NCBI GenBank assembly: GCA_018712805.1
Contig: DVGI01000033.1
Span: forward strand, 124,001-188,000
Length of the DNA: 64,000 nt
Reading direction: 5' to 3'
DNA from: Candidatus Fimenecus excrementavium
Lineage (GTDB): Bacteria > Bacillota > Clostridia > Oscillospirales > Acutalibacteraceae
Each line of letters begins with the position of its first letter. The stretch's first letter is position 1. Under the pieces are notes generated by a model that was given only the letters and a program-made list of their open reading frames with translations, was not told where the DNA came from and searched no databases. The position numbers and the translations under genes were made by a program. Below are positions 17,476 to 26,380 of the stretch, piece after piece.

Positions 17476-18009
17476 TTAATTGACGACCTTAACGACCGCC
17501 GGGCGCAAAATCTTGTCGCCCAATTTATAGCCTTTGGAGAAGACTTCGGAAATCGCATTTTCCGGCTCGCCCTCTTCTTCGGTGTGCATCACGGCGGAGT
17601 GCAGATTCGGGTCAAAGGTGTCGCCTTTTTCACCGAAGCTTTCTACGCCGAGTTTTGTGAGAATATCCTGGAACTGTTTAAAAATCATGTCGATGCCTTT
17701 TTGGTAATCCTCCGGCGCGGCGTCGCGGTTGCCCGCCGCACGCTCGAAGTTGTCAAGCACCGGCAAAATTTCGGAAAGCACAGACGCTTTGCTGTCGGCG
17801 TAAGCCTGTTCCTTTTCGCGCACGGAGCGCTTGCGGTAGTTGTCGTATTCGGCAAGCGTGCGCAGGAACTTGTCGTTGGCGTCTTTCAGGTTGTTTTCAA
17901 GTTCTTGTAACTTCTGCTCGGTTTCGGTAACTTCCGCAGCCGCAGTTTCGGCGGTTTCTTCTTCGGGGGTTACCGTTTCGGGCTTCTTTTTCGGTTCTTG
18001 TTTTGCCAT
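17476..18009 (-). CDS. grpE: Nucleotide exchange factor GrpE
   Basis: A 177-residue GrpE that releases ADP from DnaK. An acidic, Lys/Glu-rich N-terminus leads into a long coiled coil (about 35-85), then the conserved LPVLDNFERA and the C-terminal beta domain with YKLGDKILRPAVVKV. The ATG at 18009 is preceded by GGAGGAATAGAGGT. It lies between hrcA (4-base gap) and dnaK (42-base gap). Confidence 0.96.
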   Translation of the reverse strand: MAKQEPKKKPETVTPEEETAETAAAEVTETEQKLQELENNLKDANDKFLRTLAEYDNYRKRSVREKEQAYADSKASVLSEILPVLDNFERAAGNRDAAPEDYQKGIDMIFKQFQDILTKLGVESFGEKGDTFDPNLHSAVMHTEEEGEPENAISEVFSKGYKLGDKILRPAVVKVVN

Positions 18010-18013
18010 ACCT

Positions 18014-19054
18014 CTATTCCTCCACATTGTCGGAAAGAATCTTCCCGACGACTTCTGTTAAATATCGGATACTCGGAATCAGCCGCGCGTAGTCGATGCG
18101 GGTGGGACCGATAAGCCCCAGCGCCCCGCTTTCGTGCCCCGCGATAGCATATTTTCCGAAAATCATGCTGGAATTTTGCAGTTCCCGAAATAAGTTTTCC
18201 TTGCCGATTAAGATATTCGGCTCGCCGGCTTTTTCGTTTTGCGTGTGCCCGGAGAAAATCTGACTTAACGGGCCCGCGCGGCGCAGGAACTCAATCAATT
18301 CGTAAGCGTTTTGTTCAAATTCTTTATAGTGCAGTAAATTGTTCTGCCCTTCTAAAAGCATTTCCGTGCGCTCGGTCATTTCCGCAAGGTCGGCAAGCGC
18401 GACCAAAAGCGGCGTCATCACGAGGGATTTTTCCCCGAGCGAAACGGCAAGCGTTTGGATTTTCGCGATGTTCATCGCGGCCGCCGGTTTGCCGATGAAA
18501 TTGGCGTTGACAATGTTGTAAAAGCTTTCCGCCAAATCCAAGGTGATTTCGCTGATCGTTTTGCAGACGCGGCTTTTTAAAATGCCGGAGGACGTCAGCA
18601 TCACGATAAGCGCTGTGCGCGTACCGATCGGTACCAATTCCACGCGGCGCACAACCGCGGTTTCGTCGGTGGGCGTGGTGGAAACTGCCGCGCAGCCGGT
18701 CATTTCCGCAAGCACATTGCCCGCGGTTTCGAGCACCTTTTTCGCGTCGCCCGCCGCACCTTGCAGTTTTTGGTCAATCAGGCGTTTTTCCTGCTGCGGC
18801 AATTCAAACTGCCCCATCAAATGGTCCACGTAATAGCGATAGCCCTCACTCGACGGCACGCGCCCTGCGGAGGTGTGCGGCTGTTCGAGGTAGCCCATCG
18901 CGACCAAGTCCGCCATTTCGTTTCGGATTGTGGCGGAGGACACCGGGATGTCTAAAGCGTCAACCAGCGCTTTCGAGCCGACCGGCTCGCCGGTGGCGAT
19001 ATAGCGTTCGACAATGGCCGCAAGCAGTTTCTTTTTGCGTTCGGTCATTTCCAT
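18014..19054 (-). CDS. hrcA: Heat-inducible repressor HrcA
   Basis: A 346-residue repressor that binds CIRCE elements and blocks class I heat-shock genes until GroEL becomes limiting. The winged-helix N-terminus (to about residue 75) has VSSATIRNEMADL and HTSAGRVPSSEGYRYYVDHL, both strongly conserved in HrcA. The regulatory half includes FGKYAIAGHESGALGLIGP. It is the first gene of the operon it controls, with a CIRCE directly upstream. A second in-frame ATG two codons in is also possible. Confidence 0.97.
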   Translation of the reverse strand: MEMTERKKKLLAAIVERYIATGEPVGSKALVDALDIPVSSATIRNEMADLVAMGYLEQPHTSAGRVPSSEGYRYYVDHLMGQFELPQQEKRLIDQKLQGAAGDAKKVLETAGNVLAEMTGCAAVSTTPTDETAVVRRVELVPIGTRTALIVMLTSSGILKSRVCKTISEITLDLAESFYNIVNANFIGKPAAAMNIAKIQTLAVSLGEKSLVMTPLLVALADLAEMTERTEMLLEGQNNLLHYKEFEQNAYELIEFLRRAGPLSQIFSGHTQNEKAGEPNILIGKENLFRELQNSSMIFGKYAIAGHESGALGLIGPTRIDYARLIPSIRYLTEVVGKILSDNVEE

Positions 19055-19084
19055 TTTGCATCCGCCACCTTTCTTTTAGCACTG

Positions 19085-19111
19085 TTAGCACTCTTTGTGT
19101 TCGAGTGCTAA
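19085..19111. promoter_or_regulatory. CIRCE operator (HrcA binding site)
   Basis: A perfect CIRCE: TTAGCACTC (19085-19093), 9 bases, GAGTGCTAA (19103-19111). An extra near-identical half-site, TTAGCACTG, abuts it at 19076-19084 in the same orientation. It lies between the promoter and the hrcA start. Confidence 0.97.
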
Positions 19112-19122
19112 TTACAATTTAT

Positions 19123-19151
19123 ACTATACAATTAGGTTGCCGATTTGTCAA
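19123..19151 (-). promoter_or_regulatory. Promoter of the hrcA-grpE-dnaK-dnaJ operon
   Basis: On the minus strand, consensus TTGACA (19146-19151) and TATAGT (19123-19128) with a 17-base spacer, placing the CIRCE at the transcription start. This is the standard sigma-A heat-shock arrangement in Gram-positives. Confidence 0.88.
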
Positions 19152-19225
19152 CAATTTATTTGTAAACAATTTGTTAAAACGGCAATTTTTTTCAAAAATT
19201 TTTGCCCCTATCTAAAATTCCTATC

Positions 19226-19253
19226 TTGCAGCTCGTGAAGAACATGCTATACT
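19226..19253 (+). promoter_or_regulatory. Promoter of the short-chain dehydrogenase gene
   Basis: TTGCAG (19226-19231) and TATACT (19248-19253) spaced by 16 bases, 64 bases before the gene. Confidence 0.5.
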
Positions 19254-19317
19254 ATTTTATATTCTTAAATGTCTGTTGCATTTTTCAGCGTTTCGCGTTT
19301 AGACGGGAGTGATAATT

Positions 19318-20127
19318 TTGAAAAACCGATACGGAAAAGAAGTACTGGTCACGGGGGCGGGCAGCGGTTTAGGACTTGCCTGCGCCGAAGCGTTTGCCGC
19401 TTCGGGCTGTCACGTGGTCGGCGTTTCGAGAAGCTGTAAGGAAGAAACGCGCAAAGTCGGCGCGGGCAGCATCGACACGATGAAAATGGACGTAAACGAC
19501 GACGAAAGCATCCGCCGGGTGGTGGGAACCATGCCGCGGGTGGATATTGTGGTGCACTGCGCGGGGTTCGGGATTGCCGGCGCCGCCGAGGACACGCCGA
19601 TTGAGCTTGCGCGCGCCCAAATGGAGACCAACTATTTCGGGGTACTTCGCGTCAACGCCAGGGTGCTTCCCAAAATGCGGGCGCAGAAAAGCGGACTTGT
19701 ACTTTTGATAAGCTCGGTCGCCGGGCGCATCGGCATTCCGTTCCAGTCGCATTATTCGTCGAGCAAATTCGCGCTCGAGGCCTATTGCGAAGCGCTGCGC
19801 ATGGAGTGCGCGCCGTTCGGGATTCGCGCTTCGCTCATTGAGCCGGGCGACACGCGCACGGGCTTTACCGGCGCGCGCAGCAAGGCGTTGGACGAACGCT
19901 CGCCGTATTACGAGGTTTGCCGCCGTTCGGTTGCGCGCATGGAGCACGACGAGCAAAACGGCAAGCCGCCCGAAAGCGTTTCGAAAGTCGCGCTGAAACT
20001 CGCCGCGCGGAAAAATCCGCCGGTGCGCGTTGCCGTCGGCTTAGAATACAAAGCGCTTCTATTTTTTAAACGCCTTTTGCCGGACAAATTGGCGGAATGG
20101 ATTTTAACCGCGATGTACGCAAAATAA
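19318..20127 (+). CDS. Short-chain dehydrogenase/reductase (SDR)
   Basis: A 269-residue classical SDR. The NAD(P) loop TGAGSGLG is at about residues 10-17, and the catalytic triad is ISS...YSSSK near residues 140-155. The C-terminal part resembles the retinol- or steroid-dehydrogenase-like branch of bacterial SDRs. The substrate is unknown. The TTG at 19318 was chosen because GGGAG lies 8 bases before it; the GTG at 19309 would overlap that ribosome site. It is a single gene between the heat-shock operon and a PadR locus. Confidence 0.8.
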   Translation: MKNRYGKEVLVTGAGSGLGLACAEAFAASGCHVVGVSRSCKEETRKVGAGSIDTMKMDVNDDESIRRVVGTMPRVDIVVHCAGFGIAGAAEDTPIELARAQMETNYFGVLRVNARVLPKMRAQKSGLVLLISSVAGRIGIPFQSHYSSSKFALEAYCEALRMECAPFGIRASLIEPGDTRTGFTGARSKALDERSPYYEVCRRSVARMEHDEQNGKPPESVSKVALKLAARKNPPVRVAVGLEYKALLFFKRLLPDKLAEWILTAMYAK

Positions 20128-20159
20128 ATCTAAAAATATAATAAAAATCAAAAACCCTC

Positions 20160-20208
20160 TTGCAAAAACTTCAATACTATGGTAACATATGCATAGATAA
20201 CATAGGTA
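20160..20208 (+). promoter_or_regulatory. Promoter and probable PadR operator
   Basis: TTGCAA (20160-20165), 17 bases, TAACAT (20183-20188). An imperfect inverted repeat with CTATG and CATAG half-sites spans about 20173-20208 and covers the -10 and start site, as expected for autoregulation by PadR. Confidence 0.5.
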
Positions 20209-20223
20209 TTGGAGGCGAACGAC

Positions 20224-20550
20224 ATGGCAAAAAACGACCTTTTGCACGGCAGTACCGGCCTTTTGGTGATGGCGCTGCTCTCGCGCGAGGACATGTACGG
20301 CTATCAAATCATCAAGGAAATGAAAGCCCGCAGTGAAGACCGCTTCGCATTGCAGGAGGGTTCTTTATACCCTGTTCTGCACACGCTCGAAGCGCAAAAA
20401 CTTGTGGCCTCTTACGAGGGCGAGGCGAGCGGCGCGCGCAAGCGGCGCTATTACCGCCTGACCGAAAAAGGGCGCAGAGAACTTGCGGCACGCAAGGCGG
20501 ATTTTCTCGACTTTACCTCTGCGGCTCGGCGGATTTTGGAATTCGCTTAA
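20224..20550 (+). CDS. PadR-family transcriptional regulator
   Basis: A 108-residue PadR repressor. The winged-helix region has LLVMALLSREDMYGYQI, LQEGSLYPVLHTLEAQKLV and the wing GARKRRYYRLTEKGR; a short dimerisation helix closes it. PadR proteins of this small class usually repress an adjacent membrane-stress operon and themselves. The ATG at 20224 has GGAGGC 8 bases upstream. Two HAAS-type membrane proteins follow 19 bases later, a common partnership in Firmicutes. Confidence 0.9.
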   Translation: MAKNDLLHGSTGLLVMALLSREDMYGYQIIKEMKARSEDRFALQEGSLYPVLHTLEAQKLVASYEGEASGARKRRYYRLTEKGRRELAARKADFLDFTSAARRILEFA

Positions 20551-20569
20551 CGCTTAGGGGGGTGCAGGT

Positions 20570-21481
20570 ATGGTATACGTAAGCTTTGAACAGTTTTTGG
20601 AAGAAGCGGCGTTTATCCCCGGCAGGCGATTGCGAAAACGCATTCGCAAAGAGCTCGGCGACCATATGGAGGATATGCTCGCCGACAAAATCGAGGCGGG
20701 CACAGACGAGAAAGAAGCGAAAAAGCAGGTGCTTTCGGAAATGGGCGACCCGGCCGTTTTGCGCAAGGCTTTTATCCGCGCGCACATTGCTGAAATCCGC
20801 GTAACAAGACTTGGGATTCTTTTGTCTCTTGCGGTTTTATGCTTTTGCGCCTTATTTCTTGTTCCGCCGGTCTATGACGAGCTGCGCACCTATCACAGCT
20901 CGATGTCCGTTGAAGAAGCGGAACAGTATTTGGCAGAGCAAACCGGCGAAGCCTTTACCTTTTTGGGAGAAGTCGATTACGAAGGCCGGATTTACCGCTT
21001 TTACCTTCCCGAAAAGCCCTCGCCGTATTATCGGCGCTTGATTTACTTTTCTTCGATTCGCTTTTTCGGTAAAAATATTCCCGACCGTTTTTTCGCCTTT
21101 TCGGAGTACCGGCAAAGCAACGCCAGCCCCATCGTTTTTAATTTTTTCTTGCAAGAACATAACGCCGCCTATTCCGCCGGCATCGCGCCCTGGCAAAAAA
21201 CGCCGGAGGAAAGGGACCTGCCTTGCAGCTACGCCTATATTTTCACCTATGCATCCAACGCCGCCTGTTTTCAGCCCATGTTTCTCACAAACGGGCAGCA
21301 CAGCATCACCGGCAAAGACGAGCTGACTGCGGGCGCAAAGATTCCGATAAAAGACACGCCCTGCATCATTCGCGTGGACGCGCCGGAAGACATGTATTTG
21401 TTCTGCACGGAATATTATGATGCACACGGCAACGCCGTGGAACCCGCAGCCGCATCCGGCGATTCTGCGGTCACAAATTGA
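20570..21481 (+). CDS. HAAS-domain (permease-prefix-like) membrane protein 1
   Basis: A 303-residue protein. Residues 1-75 are an amphipathic helical domain (IPGRRLRKRIRKELGDHMED, then KKQVLSEMGDP) of the HAAS/DUF1700 kind that accompanies PadR regulators. One transmembrane helix is at about 80-103. The remaining 200 residues, probably extracytoplasmic, match no family I know. The next gene is a paralogue; the first 105 residues of the two are nearly identical while the outer domains have diverged. The ribosome site is GGGGGGTG, 6-7 bases before the ATG. Confidence 0.7.
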   Translation: MVYVSFEQFLEEAAFIPGRRLRKRIRKELGDHMEDMLADKIEAGTDEKEAKKQVLSEMGDPAVLRKAFIRAHIAEIRVTRLGILLSLAVLCFCALFLVPPVYDELRTYHSSMSVEEAEQYLAEQTGEAFTFLGEVDYEGRIYRFYLPEKPSPYYRRLIYFSSIRFFGKNIPDRFFAFSEYRQSNASPIVFNFFLQEHNAAYSAGIAPWQKTPEERDLPCSYAYIFTYASNAACFQPMFLTNGQHSITGKDELTAGAKIPIKDTPCIIRVDAPEDMYLFCTEYYDAHGNAVEPAAASGDSAVTN

Positions 21482-21512
21482 GGCTTGCGCAACTCTCGGG
21501 GAGGTGAATCGT

Positions 21513-22427
21513 ATGGCGTGCGAAAACTTTGAACAGTTTTTAAAAGCGGCTGCGGCATATATCCCCGGCAGACGGCTGCGAAAACGCATTCGCAAAGAGC
21601 TTGGCGACCATATGGAAGATATGCTCGCCGACAAAATCGAGACGGGCATAAGTGAAAAAGAAGCGAAAAAGCAGGTGCTCTTAGAAATGGGCGATCCGGC
21701 GGTTTTGCGCAAGGCTTTTATCCGCGCGCACATTGCCGAAATCCGCGTAACAAGACTCGGTATTCTTTTGACGCTTGCGGTTTTGTCCTTTTGCGCTTTG
21801 TTTTTTATTCCGCCTGTTTTTCAGGAGTTGGAAACATATTCTACCGCAAGCACGCTCGAAGAAGCCGAGCAAAACCTTGCCGCCCTTTACGCGGACGGCG
21901 CGCCGATTACCTTTGTCGGGGAAGCGACTTACGACGGCAGGCGCTATCGCTTTTACACGCCGGAAACGGACAACGGAGAACTGCAGCACGTCCTGTACTT
22001 TTCCTCCATTCGCTTTTTCGGGAAAGCCGTTCCCGACCGGTTTGCGAACTACCGGGCGCAACTGCAGGACGGGAATACCCCTATCCCCATAAATCTGTTC
22101 CAGCAGGAATTTAACGGCTATTTCACAGGCGGGTTTGCCCCGTGGCGCATCGACAGAGAAACCTCCGCGTTGCCGCAAAGCGAAGTTTACGTTTTTCTCC
22201 GAAAAACCGATACGGCCTATTTGCAAATGTCTTTCTTTCAAGGAAAGCTGGGCGACACATTTTCGATCGAGAAATCCACCGAAAGCGGGTTCATTCCGGT
22301 GCCCGAAGCGCCGTGTATCGTACAGGTGGATATGCCGAGCGGGAAAATCGGCTGGAACTGGCGGTATTACGACAAAGAGAAAAACGAGATAGAGTTAGAA
22401 AGCGCCTCGGTGTTCGGTTCTTATTAA
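21513..22427 (+). CDS. HAAS-domain (permease-prefix-like) membrane protein 2
   Basis: A 304-residue tandem paralogue of the preceding gene. The HAAS-like N-terminus and transmembrane helix repeat almost letter for letter; the outer domain keeps landmarks such as YFSSIRFFGK and APW but differs elsewhere. GGGGAGGTGA lies 4-5 bases before the ATG at 21513. With PadR it probably forms one operon. The local identity at DNA level (about 20609-20826 against 21558-21776) suggests a fairly recent duplication or ongoing conversion. Confidence 0.7.
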   Translation: MACENFEQFLKAAAAYIPGRRLRKRIRKELGDHMEDMLADKIETGISEKEAKKQVLLEMGDPAVLRKAFIRAHIAEIRVTRLGILLTLAVLSFCALFFIPPVFQELETYSTASTLEEAEQNLAALYADGAPITFVGEATYDGRRYRFYTPETDNGELQHVLYFSSIRFFGKAVPDRFANYRAQLQDGNTPIPINLFQQEFNGYFTGGFAPWRIDRETSALPQSEVYVFLRKTDTAYLQMSFFQGKLGDTFSIEKSTESGFIPVPEAPCIVQVDMPSGKIGWNWRYYDKEKNEIELESASVFGSY

Positions 22428-22433
22428 AAAGGC

Positions 22434-22463
22434 TTGACTTTTTTGTCGGTTTGGGGGTACAAT
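22434..22463 (+). promoter_or_regulatory. Promoter of thrS
   Basis: TTGACT (22434-22439), 18 bases, TACAAT (22458-22463), just after the stop of the preceding gene. Transcription should start near 22470. Confidence 0.7.
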
Positions 22464-22469
22464 AACTTT

Positions 22470-22735
22470 CAAAGCAGAATAGAAAGCAAAACGATGACGG
22501 AGAATGACGGTTTTCAAAAAGCTTTTCAAGAGAGTCCGCGCCGCCGGCTGTAAGCGCAGGCAAAGCCGAAAACCCGAGACCCCTCCCGAGTGTGCGCCGA
22601 GAAAGAAACCGTAAGGCGCGCCGTTACGCCGCGTTAAGGCGAAATTAAGCCGGGCGTTTTTACGCCAATTTGGGTGGAACCGTGGAATGGAAGCATTTCA
22701 TCCCTTTTTTCAGGGGTGAAATGCTTTTTTGCTTT
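22470..22735 (+). promoter_or_regulatory. T-box riboswitch for threonine, controlling thrS
   Basis: A leader that senses uncharged tRNA-Thr. The T-box sequence TGGGTGGAACCGTGG is at 22671-22685. The terminator stem AAGCATTTCATCCC (22691-22704) pairs with 22713-22726, followed by six T. In Stem I, GGTTTTC (about 22533) pairs with GAAAACC (about 22568-22574). The internal loop beneath it carries ACC at 22579-22581, a Thr codon in the expected specifier position. Uncharged tRNA-Thr should favour the antiterminator and allow thrS expression. Confidence 0.93.
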
Positions 22736-22781
22736 TTGTTTTGCATTTTCCAAAAATGAAATGATACGGAGGCATCTTAAA

Positions 22782-24695
22782 ATGATTCAAATTACTTTAA
22801 AAGGCGGAACCGTCAAAGAATATGAAAATCCGGTTTCCGCCGCAGACGTGGCAAAAGACATCGGCATGGGGCTTTACAAAGCTGCCTGCGTCGCCAAAAT
22901 CAACGGGGAAGTGTGCGACTTGCGCACGATGATTTCCGATAACTGCGAACTGGAAATCCTCACCTTTGACGACGAGGACGGCAAAAAGACGTTCCGCCAC
23001 ACCGCTTCCCACATTTTGGCACAGGCGGTCAAACGCCTCTACCCCGAAACGAAGCTCGCAATCGGTCCGGCGATTAAAGACGGCTTCTATTATGATTTCG
23101 ACTCGGAAACGGTGTTCACGCCCGAAGTGCTCGAAAAAATTGAAGCGGAAATGAAAAAGATTGTCAAAGAGGATTTGGCAATTGAAAATTTTGAGCTGCC
23201 GCCCGAAGAAGCGATTGCGCTGATGAAAGACAAAGGCGAGACTTACAAAGTTGAGCTTATTGAAGAGCACGCCGGAAAAGGCGAGCCGATTTCGTTTTAT
23301 AAACAGGGCGAATTCACCGAGCTTTGCGAGGGCCCGCACCTGATGAAAACCGGCGCGGTCAAGGCGTTTAAGCTGACCTCCTGCACCGGCGCTTACTGGC
23401 GCGGCGACGAAAAGAACAAAATGTTACAGCGCATTTACGCAACCGCGTTCCCGAAACAAAGCGCGCTTGACGAATATCTCGAGATGGTCGAAGAAGCGAA
23501 AAAGCGCGACCACAGAAAATTAGGCCGCGACCTAAAGCTGTTTGCGCTGATGGATGAGGGCCCGGGCTTCCCGTTCTTTTTACCCAAGGGCATGATTCTT
23601 AAAAACACGCTGATTGACTATTGGCGCGAAATCCACACGCGTGAGGGCTATGTCGAAATTTCCACCCCGATGATGCTCAACCGCCAGCTTTGGGAGACGT
23701 CCGGTCACTGGGACCACTACAAAGAAAATATGTATACCACCGTCATTGACGACACCGACTTTGCGATTAAGCCGATGAACTGCCCGGGCGGTATGCTGGT
23801 TTATAAATCGGAAATTCACTCCTACCGCGACCTGCCGATTCGCATGGGCGAGCTGGGACTTGTGCACCGCCACGAAAAATCCGGCGCGCTCCACGGGCTG
23901 ATGCGTGTGCGCTGCTTTACCCAAGACGACGCGCATATCTTCATGACCCCGGAACAGATTACCGACGAAATCAAAGGCGTTGTGCGCTTGATTGACGAGG
24001 TTTACAAGCTGTTCGGCTTTAAATATCACGTTGAGCTGTCCACGCGTCCCGAGGATTCGATGGGCAGCGACGAAGATTGGGAAATGGCAACCGCGGGGCT
24101 TCAGAAAGCGTTGGACGAGTTACAGCTTCCCTATGTGGTCAACGAGGGCGACGGCGCGTTCTACGGCCCGAAAATCGACTTCCATTTGGAAGATTCGCTC
24201 GGGCGCACCTGGCAGTGCGGCACCATTCAGCTCGACTTCCAGCTGCCGCAGCGCTTTGAAGCGGAATATGTCGGCGCGGACGGCGAGAAACACCGCCCGA
24301 TTATGATTCACCGCGTGGTGTTCGGCTCGATTGAACGCTTCATCGGCATTTTGATTGAACATTTCGCCGGTGCATTCCCGCTTTGGCTCGCACCCGAACA
24401 GGCGGTTATTCTGCCGATTGCGGACCGTCACCACGAAAAAGCCTATGCCATCCGCGACCGTCTTCGTGAAAAAGGCATCCGCGTTTCCGTCGACGACCGC
24501 TCCGAAAAGATCGGTTACAAAATTCGTGAAGCACAGCTGCAGAAAATCCCGTATATGCTGGTGCTCGGCGACAAGGAAGCCGAAAACGACAGCGTTTCGG
24601 TTCGTTACCGCACCAAAGGCGACATCGGCACCATGACCGTAGACGAGCTTTGCGCACGCATGCTGCACGAAATCGAGACCAAAGCCAAAGACTAA
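22782..24695 (+). CDS. thrS: Threonyl-tRNA synthetase
   Basis: A full-length 637-residue class II synthetase charging tRNA-Thr. The TGS domain covers 1-60, the editing domain has HTASHILAQAV (HxxxH), and the catalytic core shows MNCPGG (zinc Cys), HRHEKSGALHGLMRVR (motif 2) and HRVVFGSIERFIG (motif 3). The anticodon-binding domain begins near PEQAVILPIADRH. The ATG at 22782 was chosen because GGAGGC is 8 bases upstream and the protein then starts MIQITLKGG as in the family. Expression is set by the T-box before it. Confidence 0.98.
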   Translation: MIQITLKGGTVKEYENPVSAADVAKDIGMGLYKAACVAKINGEVCDLRTMISDNCELEILTFDDEDGKKTFRHTASHILAQAVKRLYPETKLAIGPAIKDGFYYDFDSETVFTPEVLEKIEAEMKKIVKEDLAIENFELPPEEAIALMKDKGETYKVELIEEHAGKGEPISFYKQGEFTELCEGPHLMKTGAVKAFKLTSCTGAYWRGDEKNKMLQRIYATAFPKQSALDEYLEMVEEAKKRDHRKLGRDLKLFALMDEGPGFPFFLPKGMILKNTLIDYWREIHTREGYVEISTPMMLNRQLWETSGHWDHYKENMYTTVIDDTDFAIKPMNCPGGMLVYKSEIHSYRDLPIRMGELGLVHRHEKSGALHGLMRVRCFTQDDAHIFMTPEQITDEIKGVVRLIDEVYKLFGFKYHVELSTRPEDSMGSDEDWEMATAGLQKALDELQLPYVVNEGDGAFYGPKIDFHLEDSLGRTWQCGTIQLDFQLPQRFEAEYVGADGEKHRPIMIHRVVFGSIERFIGILIEHFAGAFPLWLAPEQAVILPIADRHHEKAYAIRDRLREKGIRVSVDDRSEKIGYKIREAQLQKIPYMLVLGDKEAENDSVSVRYRTKGDIGTMTVDELCARMLHEIETKAKD

Positions 24696-24708
24696 GGAGT
24701 GTGTGAAA

Positions 24709-26316
24709 ATGGCGAAATCTCCTTTGACGGTCACCGTCATTACCGACACCCATTATTACGCGAAAAGCAACGGTGTGGAAGGCGCCGCCTATGACGCCGC
24801 GAACACCAAAAGCCAGCTTTTGCTTAAAGACGCCGCCGAGCTTTTGGACGCGGCGTTCCGCCAGATTAAAGCGGACAAGCGCACCGACATCGTTCTGCTT
24901 TCCGGCGACACGACTTCCAACGGCGACTATGATTCCCACAAGGAATTTATTGAAATGCTCCGCGACCTGAAAGCCTCGGGCAAGCGCGTTTATGTGTTGA
25001 CCGCGACGCACGATTATCAGGACGACGGGCAGACAAACGCCTATTCCGGCGACGAGAAAATCAAAATCCCCGCGGCGAAACGTGAAGAGCTTTTTGAAAT
25101 GTACCGTGAGTTCGGTCCCGACGAAGCGATTTCCGTCCACCGTGACAGTATGTCTTACGTTGTCCAGTTACAAGACGGCTACCGGCTGTTCGCGATTAAC
25201 GACGACCGCAATCTCCGGGGCAAAAGCGGCATTTCCGACGACTGCTATCAGTGGCTTTCGGAACAGGCGGAAGATGCGCGCAAAAACGGGCAGTTTATCC
25301 TCGCGATGACGCACCACCCGCTGATTGCGCCCTCGCCCATTTACGCGCTCATCGGCAAAAACGATATGCACGGCGACTTTGACGTCCGCCGCAAGCAATA
25401 TGCCGACTTGGGGCTTCAGTTTATGCTCACCGGCCACACGCACATTCACCACATTGACAAAATCCAAAGCGACCGCGGCAACACGCTTTACACCATTGCG
25501 ACCGCCGCGACGGTGGGCTATCCCGCGCCGATTCGCACGGTGGTTGTCGACGAGGCCGCCGGCATTGTTTCCACCACCACCGACCTGATTACCGAAAAGG
25601 TGAACTGCAAGTTAGACAACAACAATTTGCAGGAACACCTGAAAAATCAGATGATCGGCATGGTGCGCGACCTCGTAAAAGCCGCGGGCGGCGATATACA
25701 TAAATTTGCCGACATGGTCACGGCGATGAGCATCAAGAAAAAGGTCATTTACAAATACGGCTGGCTGATTCGCCCGTTCGCGAAAGCGCTCAACAAGCTG
25801 ACCATCGGCAAAGTCGCGAAATGGACCAAAAAAGAAACCGGCTTAAAGCCCGAAGATTACGCCGACATCAAAGACAAGAGCGTTGTGGATTTCATCGCCG
25901 ACATGGCGCTGAACCTTTACGCCGGCGAAAACCTCTATGAGCCGGAAGACGCGGAATACAAAATCACGATGGGGCTTTTGAGCATTTTTGACTCGATTTT
26001 CGCCGCGCTGCACATTTCCGTGCGCAAGCTGTTAAAGGTTTCGGACTCGCTTTGCGATTTCGTTGAACCGCTTTTGCACAACAGCGGCATTCCCGCATAT
26101 AACGCGGTTTTGCCGATTATGCCCTATTACGCCGAAGGCGAACAGGGCCCGGCAGAAAAAGAACCCGAAAAGCCCGTGTACCCCAAGAGCAAAAAAGGCG
26201 TTCCGATTGTCATTTTGTTGATTCTCGGCGTCATTATCCTGCTGATTCCGATTCTTTTGGTGCTCGGTATAGGCTTTATCGTCAACCAAATCCGCTACGG
26301 CAGATTTATGAAATAA
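24709..26316 (+). CDS. Metallophosphoesterase with C-terminal membrane anchor
   Basis: A 535-residue calcineurin-like phosphoesterase. The metal-binding series is complete: TDTHYY (residues about 12-17), GDTTSNGD, a THD in place of the usual GNH(D/E), THHPL and GHTHIHH. About 190 further residues of unknown fold follow, then a Lys/Pro linker and a very hydrophobic helix at about 500-525 that ends in a short basic tail. It is probably held in the membrane by its C-terminus, with the catalytic domain cytoplasmic since no signal peptide is present. The gene begins 13 bases after thrS, and AAGGAG serves it. Substrate unknown. Confidence 0.8.
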   Translation: MAKSPLTVTVITDTHYYAKSNGVEGAAYDAANTKSQLLLKDAAELLDAAFRQIKADKRTDIVLLSGDTTSNGDYDSHKEFIEMLRDLKASGKRVYVLTATHDYQDDGQTNAYSGDEKIKIPAAKREELFEMYREFGPDEAISVHRDSMSYVVQLQDGYRLFAINDDRNLRGKSGISDDCYQWLSEQAEDARKNGQFILAMTHHPLIAPSPIYALIGKNDMHGDFDVRRKQYADLGLQFMLTGHTHIHHIDKIQSDRGNTLYTIATAATVGYPAPIRTVVVDEAAGIVSTTTDLITEKVNCKLDNNNLQEHLKNQMIGMVRDLVKAAGGDIHKFADMVTAMSIKKKVIYKYGWLIRPFAKALNKLTIGKVAKWTKKETGLKPEDYADIKDKSVVDFIADMALNLYAGENLYEPEDAEYKITMGLLSIFDSIFAALHISVRKLLKVSDSLCDFVEPLLHNSGIPAYNAVLPIMPYYAEGEQGPAEKEPEKPVYPKSKKGVPIVILLILGVIILLIPILLVLGIGFIVNQIRYGRFMK

Positions 26317-26329
26317 CAGAAAAAACAAA

Positions 26330-26365
26330 AAACGCGCTGCAGCAAAAGTTGCGGCGCGTTTTTCT
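26330..26365. terminator. Bidirectional terminator between convergent genes
   Basis: AACGCGCTGCA pairs with TGCGGCGCGTT (26331-26350, one G-U pair). T-tracts follow on both strands. It serves the phosphoesterase gene and the GH16 gene. Confidence 0.85.
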
Positions 26366-26380
26366 TATGTAAAAATCAAA

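Noticed and set aside
20570-22427. ABC transporter permeases, as the prefix domain might suggest
   Set aside because: Each protein has only one clear membrane helix; there is no permease core or ATPase gene.
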